DNA of 11,227 bases, from NCBI GenBank assembly GCA_041163765.1, contig JBEAQS010000070.1, positions 1 through 11,227 of the forward strand, read 5' to 3'. This stretch comes from MAG-120531 sp041163765. GTDB taxonomy: Bacteria; Bacteroidota; Bacteroidia; Flavobacteriales; Flavobacteriaceae. Numbering within the stretch: the stretch's first letter is position 1; every line of letters begins with the position of its first letter. The notes below the pieces were generated by a model that did no database searches, was not told the origin of the DNA, and saw only the letters and a program-made list of their open reading frames with translations. Made by a program: the position numbers and the translations under genes. This document shows positions 1 through 6,498 of this stretch, piece by piece.

Positions 1-260
1 CCACCCATGGCGTGTAGGTTGATCAAACGCGCTAGGTTAATCAGGGACATAAACGGTTCGGACTTGTTTTGATCACCCGTAGCCACATCGATCACCACCT
101 TATACTCCAAGGTAGGATCTGGTTTTTCCGTAGCGTGTGGCGCATCAAAGATGCCGCCAAATCCCTGAACTATAGGGAATATCGGTTCAGGTGAGGTGTT
201 TTGTGCCCATAGGCACGTAGTTGCCAATAAAGTGAGGGTCCAGGCCAATGCTTTTTTCAT
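1..260 (-). CDS. Secreted DsrE-like protein, C-terminus beyond window
   Basis: Only the first 86 codons are inside the window, and the reading frame is open to the left edge. The start at 260 is followed by a clear Sec signal peptide of about 20 residues (MKKALAWTLTLLATTCLWAQ), so the product should be periplasmic. From about residue 53 the sequence YKVVIDVATGD, then an Asn/Ser/Glu-rich turn and a helix ending in NLHAMGG, resembles the first strand, loop and helix of exported DsrE/DsrF-like proteins common in Bacteroidota. In that fold a later conserved Cys is often the sulfur-handling residue, but that part is not visible here. The ATG overlaps the stop of the upstream TspO-like gene (ATGA, 257-260), so the two are probably cotranscribed and translationally coupled. 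The family assignment rests on the N-terminal half only. Confidence 0.75.
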   Translation of the reverse strand, partial: MKKALAWTLTLLATTCLWAQNTSPEPIFPIVQGFGGIFDAPHATEKPDPTLEYKVVIDVATGDQNKSEPFMSLINLARLINLHAMG

Positions 261-1057
261 CGAACAGTCGTTTTAGGGGTGAATGAAGAATAGGTGCTAT
301 AAAACAGTGCAGAGCCCACCAAAACCAAACAGGCTTGTGTGGTTTTGATGACAAGTGGGAATTGAAAATTCCACTGCTCAGGGTCGGTGTGTTTGCTCCA
401 GATCCCGATCAAGGCCCAGATAACAGCGACCCCATAGGCAGGGTTCTTGAACTTGATCAAGGAAGCACTAGCGATGAGTGCTCCTACTAAAAGAATACCG
501 GAAGTCCATTGAGGCTCAGAAATTCCCCATCCAGAGAATTGCAGGGAAACCAAGAGTGCCGTAGCGTTGGCTATGGTGGCTACCGTGATCCAGCCAAAGT
601 AAAGCCCCGTGGCGCTTTGGCGCAACAGGTGTTGGATGCGGGGGCCTTGAGGCCCCCGCATCCCTAGTTGGGCCATGCGGATCAACGAATATAAAATCAA
701 AAGCATAATCCCCATGGAGAGCCCGATCAACAAGTGGTGCCAGGCCAGAATCCAGAGCACATTGGCCGCAAAATTAATGACCAACCAACGGCTGTGTGCT
801 TGGGTGACAGCTCCTGCTTCCCCCGTGATTTGATCTGGACGTTGGATCCAAAAAGCGACGACATAAGCCAACAGCAAGGTGTAAATCAATCCCCAGATGG
901 AAAAGGTCGCTCCAGTCGGGGTAAATAAATTAGGGAGTCTATCTGAGGCTTCTCCCGTGGTAATCCCCCCTAAAGGCAACGCATTGGCCAGGTAATTCAT
1001 CAGCAAAACCGAGATAAATGACACTGAAATCAATAGGGGTAAACGGAAATTTTTCAT
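257..1057 (-). CDS. TspO/MBR-like polytopic membrane protein (tryptophan-rich sensory protein type)
   Basis: This is a 266-residue, very hydrophobic protein with about eight predicted membrane segments (near residues 7-27, 50-70, 91-110, 113-128, 149-172, 186-202, 208-221, 234-256). The stretch TPTGATFSIWGLIYTLLL (46-63) resembles the proline/tryptophan motif in the second region of TspO/MBR proteins, and Bacteroidota homologues of this length are usually annotated as tryptophan-rich sensory proteins. Canonical TspO is about 150-160 residues with five helices, so this is an enlarged relative. Tetrapyrrole or porphyrin binding is known for TspO but is not demonstrated for this longer form. The hydrophilic loop at residues 132-141 (GMRGPQGPRI) is encoded by a perfect inverted repeat. 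The gene heads a short minus-strand unit with the DsrE-like gene and is divergent from the lipoprotein gene, with 76 bp between them. A start at 1057 gives the first membrane helix directly, and no better start is visible. Confidence 0.82.
   Translation of the reverse strand: MKNFRLPLLISVSFISVLLMNYLANALPLGGITTGEASDRLPNLFTPTGATFSIWGLIYTLLLAYVVAFWIQRPDQITGEAGAVTQAHSRWLVINFAANVLWILAWHHLLIGLSMGIMLLILYSLIRMAQLGMRGPQGPRIQHLLRQSATGLYFGWITVATIANATALLVSLQFSGWGISEPQWTSGILLVGALIASASLIKFKNPAYGVAVIWALIGIWSKHTDPEQWNFQFPLVIKTTQACLVLVGSALFYSTYSSFTPKTTVR
634..663. repeat. Perfect 13-bp inverted repeat (hairpin) inside the TspO-like gene
   Basis: The left arm GGATGCGGGGGCC (634-646) is exactly complementary to the right arm 651-663, with a 4-base loop TTGA. 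The stem is strongly GC-rich compared with the surrounding sequence. It lies wholly inside coding sequence and is translated as a Gly/Pro/Arg-rich loop between predicted helices 4 and 5. There is no T-run after it on either strand, so it is not a normal intrinsic terminator. Confidence 0.9.
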
Positions 1058-1101
1058 GGTTTAAAGCCCGTTGGTTACACCGTTTTAAATTAATTAATTC
1101 T

Positions 1102-1109
1102 TTACTTTG
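1102..1109 (+). promoter_or_regulatory. Candidate Bacteroidota-type -7 box for the lipoprotein gene
   Basis: TTACTTTG differs from the Bacteroidota -7 consensus TAnnTTTG by one base and ends 24 bases before the ATG at 1134. It sits in the only markedly AT-rich intergenic stretch here (1082-1105, containing TTAATTAA), between two divergent genes. No convincing -33 TTTG is present at the usual spacing, so the call is weak. Confidence 0.3.
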
Positions 1110-1133
1110 ACATACACAATGTACCCCTATTTT

Positions 1134-1532
1134 ATGAAAACTCACTTTTTCTTTTGGGCAAGTTTATCGGTGGTATTGATCGGATGCGCGCAAGAATCCT
1201 CCTCAAAGGAGTACCAAGTCGACTGTGGCGACCAAGCTTTGGTGGGCAGACTTGCCATCAAAGGGATCTGTATGAATTACGTCATCGAAGTGATTTCAGG
1301 GGACTTTGATCCAACAAAAGTAATGGCCCAGTGGACTGACCCTGGGACCCAGGAAGTGTACACCCAGGCATTTGCCTTAGGGAGCGTCTGCGATTTTCCA
1401 GAAAATCTTCAGGAAGGAGACACCTTTTCGTTTGTTTTTACCCCGAATCAACCGGGAAACTGTGCCGTTTGTCTGGCCTACAGACCCGTACCTGAAGTAA
1501 CTCAGACGATTGCCGTTTGTTCTAAAAATTGA
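1134..1532 (+). CDS. Small cysteine-rich lipoprotein of unknown function
   Basis: This encodes 132 residues from the ATG at 1134. An in-frame ATG at 1107 would add nine non-signal residues in front of a good leader, so the inner start is preferred. The leader MKTHFFFWASLSVVLIGC ends in a lipobox (LIGC, lipidated Cys18). Mature Cys residues follow at about 31, 46, 86, 110, 113 and 129: six, which could form three disulfides, including a CAVC pair. Apart from the lipobox I recognise no enzyme motif; the body is mainly predicted beta strand (WTDPG..., FSFVFTPNQPG...). It resembles short uncharacterised envelope lipoproteins of Flavobacteriia. It is followed after 44 bp by the asparaginase-like gene on the same strand, with a weak possible terminator between them. 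It should sit in the cell envelope; its role is unknown. Confidence 0.7.
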   Translation: MKTHFFFWASLSVVLIGCAQESSSKEYQVDCGDQALVGRLAIKGICMNYVIEVISGDFDPTKVMAQWTDPGTQEVYTQAFALGSVCDFPENLQEGDTFSFVFTPNQPGNCAVCLAYRPVPEVTQTIAVCSKN

Positions 1533-1551
1533 TCAGTTGATTCTGATTTTT
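1532..1551 (+). terminator. Weak candidate intrinsic terminator after the lipoprotein gene
   Basis: ATCAG (1532-1536) pairs with CTGAT (1543-1547) around a 6-base loop, followed by a short T-run (1547-1551). An A-run at 1524-1528 could extend the stem against the Ts. The stem is short and AT-rich and begins at the last base of the stop codon, so termination, if any, may be partial and the next gene may be read through. Confidence 0.25.
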
Positions 1552-1576
1552 AGTACATTGAGGGAAAATCAACACT

Positions 1577-2563
1577 ATGTCTCGCAGAACTTTCCTAAAA
1601 CAAGCGGTAGCTGGCGGAACTGGAATTGCCTTAATGGGCTGTAAATCCGACGCTTTAACTGATATCCCTAGTCAAACAGGTGCTTTTCCCAGAATCATAT
1701 CGACCTGGCAGCACGGGTTAGCGGCCAATGACGCCGCTTGGAAAACCCTACAATCCGGGGGGACAGGCTTGGATGCTGTGGAGGCAGGCGTTCGGGTACC
1801 GGAAGCGGATCCAGAAGTGCGCTCTGTAGGCTACGGCGGATATCCGGACCGCGAAGGCATCGTAACTTTAGACGCTTGCATCATGGATGCCCAAAGCCGG
1901 TGTGGTTCTGTCGCTTTTCTCAGAGACATCAAACACCCGATTTCGGTGGCCCGACGGGTGATGGAAAAAACCCCGCACATCATGCTCTGTGGTGATGGGG
2001 CGCTGGAATTTGCGTTGGAGCAGGGATTTGAACGAGAAAATCTGTTGACAGAAGCATCTCGACAGGACTGGGAAAAATGGAAAGAGACTTCAGAATACCG
2101 CCCGGTGATCAATATAGAAAATCACGACACCATCAGTATGCTGCTGATCGATGAGCAACAAAATTTATATGCAGCCTGCACCACCAGTGGAGCCGCGTGG
2201 AAAATGCACGGGCGCATCGGGGACTCCCCCATCATCGGCGCAGGTTTATTTCTGGACAACGAAGTAGGTGCTGCAGCAGCCACTGGTCTGGGTGAAGCAG
2301 TCATTCGAACCGCGGGAAGTGCGATGATTGTCGAGGCTATGCGCCACGGAATGTCCCCTGATGAAGCTTGCCGGATGGTGGTTGAACGAATTTCAAACCT
2401 GCATAAAAACGACCCGGATTGGGAAAATCTTCAGGTTGGATTTATCGCCCTCAACAAGCGCGGAGTTTATGGAAGTTATAGCCTCAGACCTGGATTTGAC
2501 TTTGCAGTAACGGACCAGACCACACCCAGCAACATGGTTAAAGCCCCCTATGCCCTAGGGTAA
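1577..2563 (+). CDS. Glycosylasparaginase / isoaspartyl peptidase-type Ntn hydrolase, Tat lipoprotein
   Basis: This 328-residue protein belongs to the N4-(beta-N-acetylglucosaminyl)-L-asparaginase (aspartylglucosaminidase, T2) family, whose members cleave the GlcNAc-Asn link of N-glycopeptides or related beta-aspartyl bonds. Family landmarks are all present: SVGYGG (83-88), DACIMD (99-104), and HDTIS at 183-187, where Thr185 would be the autoproteolytic and catalytic N-terminal threonine. Further downstream are CTTSG (201-205), GRIGDSPIIGAGLF (212-225) and TGLGE (236-240). The precursor should self-cleave before Thr185 into alpha and beta chains. The N-terminus SRRTFLK is a twin-arginine motif, followed by GIALMGC with a lipobox Cys at 22, so the enzyme is probably Tat-exported and lipid-anchored in the envelope. 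Its 3' end overlaps the convergent GNAT gene by 9 bp. The exact substrate cannot be fixed from sequence. Confidence 0.9.
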   Translation: MSRRTFLKQAVAGGTGIALMGCKSDALTDIPSQTGAFPRIISTWQHGLAANDAAWKTLQSGGTGLDAVEAGVRVPEADPEVRSVGYGGYPDREGIVTLDACIMDAQSRCGSVAFLRDIKHPISVARRVMEKTPHIMLCGDGALEFALEQGFERENLLTEASRQDWEKWKETSEYRPVINIENHDTISMLLIDEQQNLYAACTTSGAAWKMHGRIGDSPIIGAGLFLDNEVGAAAATGLGEAVIRTAGSAMIVEAMRHGMSPDEACRMVVERISNLHKNDPDWENLQVGFIALNKRGVYGSYSLRPGFDFAVTDQTTPSNMVKAPYALG

Positions 2564-3073
2564 GGATGGGGACCACTGCGCCCTGGTCAATCCGAAAATC
2601 ATTCGATCTCCTCGAACTCCTACAGGTAGTGCCCCGAGCTTTGTCACGGCTTTTTGGGAGCGAAAATTTTGGTCGTACACGTAAAAGAGGACCTGGTCAA
2701 CCTGCTGAAAAGCATGGTCCAACTGGGCTTTTTTTACGGCTGAATTAACTCCACTACCCCACAAGGATGGATCAAAAAAAGTATATCCGATCGCTACTGA
2801 GCGGTTTTGAGGGTTAAATTCATAAAAACGAGTACTGCCCACAATCTCCTGAGTTTGTTGGGAAACCACCACATAAAACCCCCATCCCTGATCCATCCCT
2901 TGATCAAAAAAACGCTGAAACTCCTCGAGATCACCCCTGTGTTTATCGCTGTGCTGTGCCCAGATTACTGGATTTTTTCCCAAAGCGTACAAAGAAGCAA
3001 AATCGGAGGATAAAGCTGGTCTAATCAGCCAATGTTCGGCATCTAAGGCCTGAGAGAAATGCGTTTTATCCAT
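2555..3073 (-). CDS. GNAT-family N-acetyltransferase (RimJ/RimL-like)
   Basis: This encodes 172 residues from the ATG at 3073. A start at 3163 is possible but would run 98 bp into the trehalase gene and adds no domain, so the shorter start, with an A-rich leader and only 8 bp overlap (3066-3073), is chosen. The fold signs are typical of GNAT enzymes: an N-terminal strand LIRPALSSDFASLYAL, the core strand EIVGSTRFYEF, and SLWGSGVNSAVKKAQLDHAF, whose WGSGVN is the degenerate acetyl-CoA pyrophosphate loop of the RimJ/RimL-type branch. A late YDQNFRSQKAVTKLGA matches the NxxSxxxxxKlGF element. It is cytoplasmic and would transfer an acetyl group from acetyl-CoA to an amine. The acceptor is unknown, and its place at the end of the trehalase run does not reveal it. 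It converges on the asparaginase-like gene. Confidence 0.88.
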   Translation of the reverse strand: MDKTHFSQALDAEHWLIRPALSSDFASLYALGKNPVIWAQHSDKHRGDLEEFQRFFDQGMDQGWGFYVVVSQQTQEIVGSTRFYEFNPQNRSVAIGYTFFDPSLWGSGVNSAVKKAQLDHAFQQVDQVLFYVYDQNFRSQKAVTKLGALPVGVRGDRMIFGLTRAQWSPSLP

Positions 3074-4523
3074 TTTTTTGCGCCAGAAAATGGGCCAGCA
3101 CCCCATTGGTCCAACCGAAGCCATCTTGAACGGGATATTCTCCTCCGCCAGAGGGCAGGTCAATGGCTACCACATTGTACTTTTCCATCATTTTACCTGT
3201 TTGCTCAAATACACGCTCATTTAAAGCTACCCAACGATCCCGTATCAAATCAGCCAATTTTTGGTGTCCGTACTTGTTGAGCCCCAAAACAGTCATGTAC
3301 TGTAAAGGCGCCCAACCATTTGGGGCATCCCATTGCTGCCCTGTGGTTAGGCTGGTAGAAACCACACCCCCAGGCTGTAGGAAGTGGGCTTCAATGAAGG
3401 CAGCTGATCGATCCGCTTGCTCTTGGCTAGCGACTCCCAAAGCCAAGGGAAATACTCCCGCTAAGGAAGGTACCGAAGTGTGTTGCCCACTAGGCACATA
3501 AATATCGGAAAAGTATCCGATCTCCGGATTCCAAAACAATTGCTGAATCGCCTCTTTTCGCTGCTGAGCCAGTTTGTTCCAATACTCGAATTGGGTACTC
3601 CCTGTTCGGCGATGCATAGCAGCTATGCTTTGTTCCAGATGAAACAGCAAACACTGCAAGTCCACAGGCGCAATATCTGCAGCCCGAATAGTCGCTAATC
3701 GATTGGGATCTTCAAACCACCGGGCGGAAAAATCCCATCCTGAAGCGCAAGCCGCCCGAACGTGGCGGTAGAATTCTGTTGGAATTGGGGCGGATTGAGC
3801 GTCGTGCAGGTCCGTGGCATACATTTCCGGACGTGGTCCACTCAAGCGATCAAAATACTTGTTCAGCCTGAAACCTGTTAACTCATCCACCTCCGTCATC
3901 CAAAATGAATGCTCTTTTTCCAGTTGCGGCAGATAGGTATCCCCCACCTGATCTCCGTAAACGGAAGCCAGTAGTTCCACCATCATAGAAAAAAAGGGAG
4001 GTTGTGAACGACCTAAAAAATAGGTGCGGTTTCCGTTGGGGATAAACCCAAAACGATCGATCATCCAAGCAAAATTATCGACCATCGATCGAATCACCTC
4101 GTAGAGTCCATGAGCCTTCAGTCCGAGCTGAGTAAAATAACTGTCCCAGTAGTAGATCTCATTAAACCGACCACCTGGCACAATATAACTATAGGGCAAC
4201 GGCACCAGTGAACTGCCTTCAACCCCTTGATCCGAGTCGCGAAGCAACAGCGGCCACAATCGCTTTAAATGAGCTGTGACTCCTTGGGAGACGTCACTTT
4301 CAAATCCTGAGGCAGGGGTAGGTTGAAACGCAAAATGGGTATCAAAAAAAGATTTTAAATCAAAACCTGGGCGTTCTTTTTGTTCCTGATAAGCGCGGTT
4401 AATCACTTCAGGGGCATACCGGGGTTGTGCGTCGGATATGGATTTGCCATCAGACCAAATACCGCTCATGTGCAAATCGACAAAAAGCGCTCCAAAAACC
4501 TGTTCTACAGGGAGGTAATTCAT
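3066..4523 (-). CDS. treF: Alpha,alpha-trehalase, GH37, cytoplasmic type
   Basis: This 485-residue glycoside hydrolase splits trehalose into two glucose molecules by inversion. Both trehalase signatures are present: PGGRFNEIYYWDSY (116-129) and QQWDAPNGWAPLQY (396-409). By alignment to the E. coli enzyme, Asp264 in SGWDFSARW is the likely catalytic acid and Glu447 in MMEKYN the likely base. Arg119, Trp126-Asp127 and Glu462 in GGGEYPVQDGFGWTN would line the glucose pocket. The N-terminus FVDLHMSGIWSDGKSISD is already the trehalase domain, so there is no signal peptide and the enzyme should be cytoplasmic, like TreF. The start at 4523 is preferred over 4571 because it lies 1 bp after the stop of the MFS gene and the extra residues are not family-like. 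The start is tightly coupled to that transporter, which suggests that trehalose enters through it. Confidence 0.96.
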   Translation of the reverse strand: MNYLPVEQVFGALFVDLHMSGIWSDGKSISDAQPRYAPEVINRAYQEQKERPGFDLKSFFDTHFAFQPTPASGFESDVSQGVTAHLKRLWPLLLRDSDQGVEGSSLVPLPYSYIVPGGRFNEIYYWDSYFTQLGLKAHGLYEVIRSMVDNFAWMIDRFGFIPNGNRTYFLGRSQPPFFSMMVELLASVYGDQVGDTYLPQLEKEHSFWMTEVDELTGFRLNKYFDRLSGPRPEMYATDLHDAQSAPIPTEFYRHVRAACASGWDFSARWFEDPNRLATIRAADIAPVDLQCLLFHLEQSIAAMHRRTGSTQFEYWNKLAQQRKEAIQQLFWNPEIGYFSDIYVPSGQHTSVPSLAGVFPLALGVASQEQADRSAAFIEAHFLQPGGVVSTSLTTGQQWDAPNGWAPLQYMTVLGLNKYGHQKLADLIRDRWVALNERVFEQTGKMMEKYNVVAIDLPSGGGEYPVQDGFGWTNGVLAHFLAQKNG

Positions 4524-4524
4524 A

Positions 4525-5748
4525 CTAGGTGTGTTCTTGAGTCCATCGGCGCAATAATACCAGTGCGCCAAGGAGCAAAGCCATCGGCAATAAGGTATAG
4601 CTAAATGCTTCAGAGGCCCCTACATGTTTAAACAAAAGTCCGATTAACCGAGATCCTAAGGTGCCTCCAATGGCCGAAAAAATAATGATCAATCCAGACA
4701 TAGCACTATGGCTGTGTTTGGGCAAAGCGCTCAATACCACCGAATTTAATAACGGATAAATCGGTGCTATAAACAAGCCAACTATGGGAAAAGCATAGCC
4801 CAACAAGGGTATATCGCTTAAGGTAGTCACCCCATCGATCTTTGAGTCTACGGCCAGGGGCAGCACCCAGTACACCATGGCCATAGCCGCGGCCAAGCAC
4901 CCCAAAAGCACCCAAAACCATGAAATATATCGGGTCAACACACCCGCAGCTATGCGGCCCACACCCAAGGATACGGCCAAGATACTCGCCATCATGATCG
5001 CTAGATTTTCTGGAAGCGCCAACACCCGGTCATTAAACGTCGGCAACCAAGTCATGATCCCTTGTTCAATCATCACAAATAAAAAGGCCGAGGCCACAAA
5101 AACCAACACCAAAGGTTTAACCAATAGCCGAAACATGGCGGCAAAGTCCTCCCCCAGCCCAGCGGAATCACTCGAAGCTACTGCTGTTATGGCCATTGGT
5201 GCCCGCCATAAAAAGACAAATGAAAGAGCTGACAAACCAGCCAACACCCAATATACACGCAACCAGGAATCCGGGTCTGTTCCCGTGTTAAAGGCGGGGA
5301 ATAAAAAGTACGCCAGGGCGATACCAAACATAAAGACCCCCTCTATATTGCTCATCAAAGCATTGTGCTCTTGTTGGTTGGCCGTTACCAACCCAATACT
5401 GGCATATACCGATACTTTGATCAAAGCAAAAGAAGCACCTACTGCGGCAAATAAGGCCTTGGCCCACCAAAAAGAATTGCCAAAATACATGCCCAAACAG
5501 GCAAGTGTCACCAAACCCAAGGAAAACAACATGGCTTTTTTATAGCCGATTCGAGGCAGAAAAGACGCCACCAGAAAAGAGACTATCGCGATGGGCATAT
5601 CCTTAAACAATTCCAAGGTACTCGCAGCCACCTCATCCACTCCGTATACATTTTGGGACTTGAGGATAACAATACCCACAGAATTTAGCAGGATAGCAAA
5701 CACAAAATAATTGATGAAAAGTGCCGCCTTAAACGCTTGGTTGTTCAT
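4525..5748 (-). CDS. MFS transporter, probable disaccharide/sugar carrier
   Basis: This 407-residue protein has about twelve hydrophobic helices in two six-helix halves joined by a charged loop around residues 185-207. The loop after helix 2 reads PRIGYKKAM (65-73), a degenerate MFS motif A, and a similar GRIAAG appears at 264-269 in the second half. The C-terminal APIYPLLNS (328-336) resembles the region of FucP-like sugar:proton symporters. No signal peptide is needed; it would be in the inner membrane. Its stop codon is one base before the trehalase ATG, the strongest clue that its cargo is trehalose or a related glucoside. It starts 45 bp after the dehydrogenase small-subunit gene on the same strand. 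MFS membership is certain, but the substrate is inferred from context only. Confidence 0.88.
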   Translation of the reverse strand: MNNQAFKAALFINYFVFAILLNSVGIVILKSQNVYGVDEVAASTLELFKDMPIAIVSFLVASFLPRIGYKKAMLFSLGLVTLACLGMYFGNSFWWAKALFAAVGASFALIKVSVYASIGLVTANQQEHNALMSNIEGVFMFGIALAYFLFPAFNTGTDPDSWLRVYWVLAGLSALSFVFLWRAPMAITAVASSDSAGLGEDFAAMFRLLVKPLVLVFVASAFLFVMIEQGIMTWLPTFNDRVLALPENLAIMMASILAVSLGVGRIAAGVLTRYISWFWVLLGCLAAAMAMVYWVLPLAVDSKIDGVTTLSDIPLLGYAFPIVGLFIAPIYPLLNSVVLSALPKHSHSAMSGLIIIFSAIGGTLGSRLIGLLFKHVGASEAFSYTLLPMALLLGALVLLRRWTQEHT

Positions 5749-5793
5749 AGTAAATAGATGCTAACGATTAAATTTTAGGTTGACCTCCCTCAA

Positions 5794-6495
5794 CTAGGTG
5801 ATCAAATTACCTTGATCATCCCATTCTGCCTGGGTATTTCTCTTGGAAACATCTAAAAAATGGGGCATCCATTCTTCGGGATAGGAAAGACCGTGTTCCT
5901 CGAGGACTTCCTGAGGAACACCATCCCATACATTGGGCTGGTTCCCTTGATATCCCAACTCAGCAATACCCACCGCAGAAGTGTAGTAGCTCGTGACCAC
6001 CAAGTTGCGCAGCGTAGCAAAAAACGAAACCTCTTGACGCTGCACCTGAACCTCGGGGTCTGGATAGGCGATTGAGGTCAACACCTCGTGTTGTTGGTCC
6101 TCAGTCAGGGAGATAAATTGAGTGCCGTACTCTTTGCGGCACCTGTGATCTAGCCCCATCAACCCTCCGCGCAGCGGTGACTGAAAACCGGGGTATTCCT
6201 TGACCATAAACTCGATAAACTCCAGGGTACCTGCTTGATCTATATCTCCGTGCTCGTTGGCGGGCATGATCAAATGGGCAAGTCGGTGAATGGTTTTTTG
6301 TTCGTGTTCATTAAAAAACACCTCAGCCAGCAAGCGACTGTCGTGTTCCATTTCTTTGGGTGTCCTTCCGTATTGGTGGTCCCACACCTTTTGGGCCAAT
6401 ACCTCTTTGTCCTCGCCCACACAGGATTCGAGGGCCAAGGCGCCTACCATAGCTGAACCCATCAATAGGGATTGTATGCTCTGTCTTCTATCCAT
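5794..6495 (-). CDS. Hitch-hiker small subunit of a GMC dehydrogenase (gluconate 2-dehydrogenase subunit 3 family)
   Basis: This 233-residue protein begins MDRRQSIQSLLMGS, a twin-arginine-like leader, with a Cys at 25 (ALESC, a poor lipobox). The mature part carries features of the gluconate 2-dehydrogenase subunit 3 family: HEQKTIHRLAHLIMPA (64-79), a family-typical helix FFATLRNLVVTSYYTS (158-173), and GYQGNQPNVWDG (181-192). Such subunits bind the FAD-containing GMC subunit in the cytoplasm and carry it through the Tat pore, because the large subunit has no signal of its own. The ATG lies 3 bp after the stop of the GMC gene, which fits a two-subunit complex. No cytochrome c subunit gene is adjacent, so electrons must go to another periplasmic or membrane acceptor. 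The sugar oxidised cannot be read from this subunit. Confidence 0.9.
   Translation of the reverse strand: MDRRQSIQSLLMGSAMVGALALESCVGEDKEVLAQKVWDHQYGRTPKEMEHDSRLLAEVFFNEHEQKTIHRLAHLIMPANEHGDIDQAGTLEFIEFMVKEYPGFQSPLRGGLMGLDHRCRKEYGTQFISLTEDQQHEVLTSIAYPDPEVQVQRQEVSFFATLRNLVVTSYYTSAVGIAELGYQGNQPNVWDGVPQEVLEEHGLSYPEEWMPHFLDVSKRNTQAEWDDQGNLIT
5797..5821 (-). other. Inverted repeat at the 3' end of the small-subunit gene
   Basis: On the minus-strand RNA the last codons of the small-subunit gene can fold into a stem. TGATCAA (5799-5805) pairs perfectly with TTGATCA (5812-5818) around a 6-base loop, extendable to nine pairs with one G-U. A second weak stem (GTTGA/TCAAC) follows just past the stop codon, between about 5778 and 5794. 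There is no U-run, so this is not a standard terminator. It might stabilise or divide the message between the dehydrogenase and transporter genes. Confidence 0.35.
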
Positions 6496-6498
6496 GGC

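Noticed and set aside
939..1145. Minus-strand frame overlapping the start of the TspO-like gene
   Set aside because: It overlaps the TspO-like gene in another frame and the divergent promoter region, and has no signal, motif or codon bias of its own.
3074..3163. Longer N-terminus for the GNAT protein (start at 3163)
   Set aside because: The 30 extra residues lie inside the trehalase gene and translate its opposite-frame sequence; the inner ATG begins right where the acetyltransferase fold begins.
4054..4091. Inverted CGATCGAT / ATCGATCG motifs 22 bp apart
   Set aside because: Each arm is partly self-complementary and only 8 bp, inside well-conserved trehalase coding sequence; chance is the better explanation.
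4524..4571. Longer N-terminus for the trehalase (start at 4571)
   Set aside because: It would overlap the MFS gene by 47 bp and adds residues unlike trehalases. The ATG at 4523 is one base after the MFS stop and fits coupling.
4877..5545. Open frame of 222 codons on the plus strand
   Set aside because: It is antisense to the MFS gene. The translation is low-complexity and Lys/Ala/Thr-rich with no domain, while the minus strand gives a full membrane transporter.
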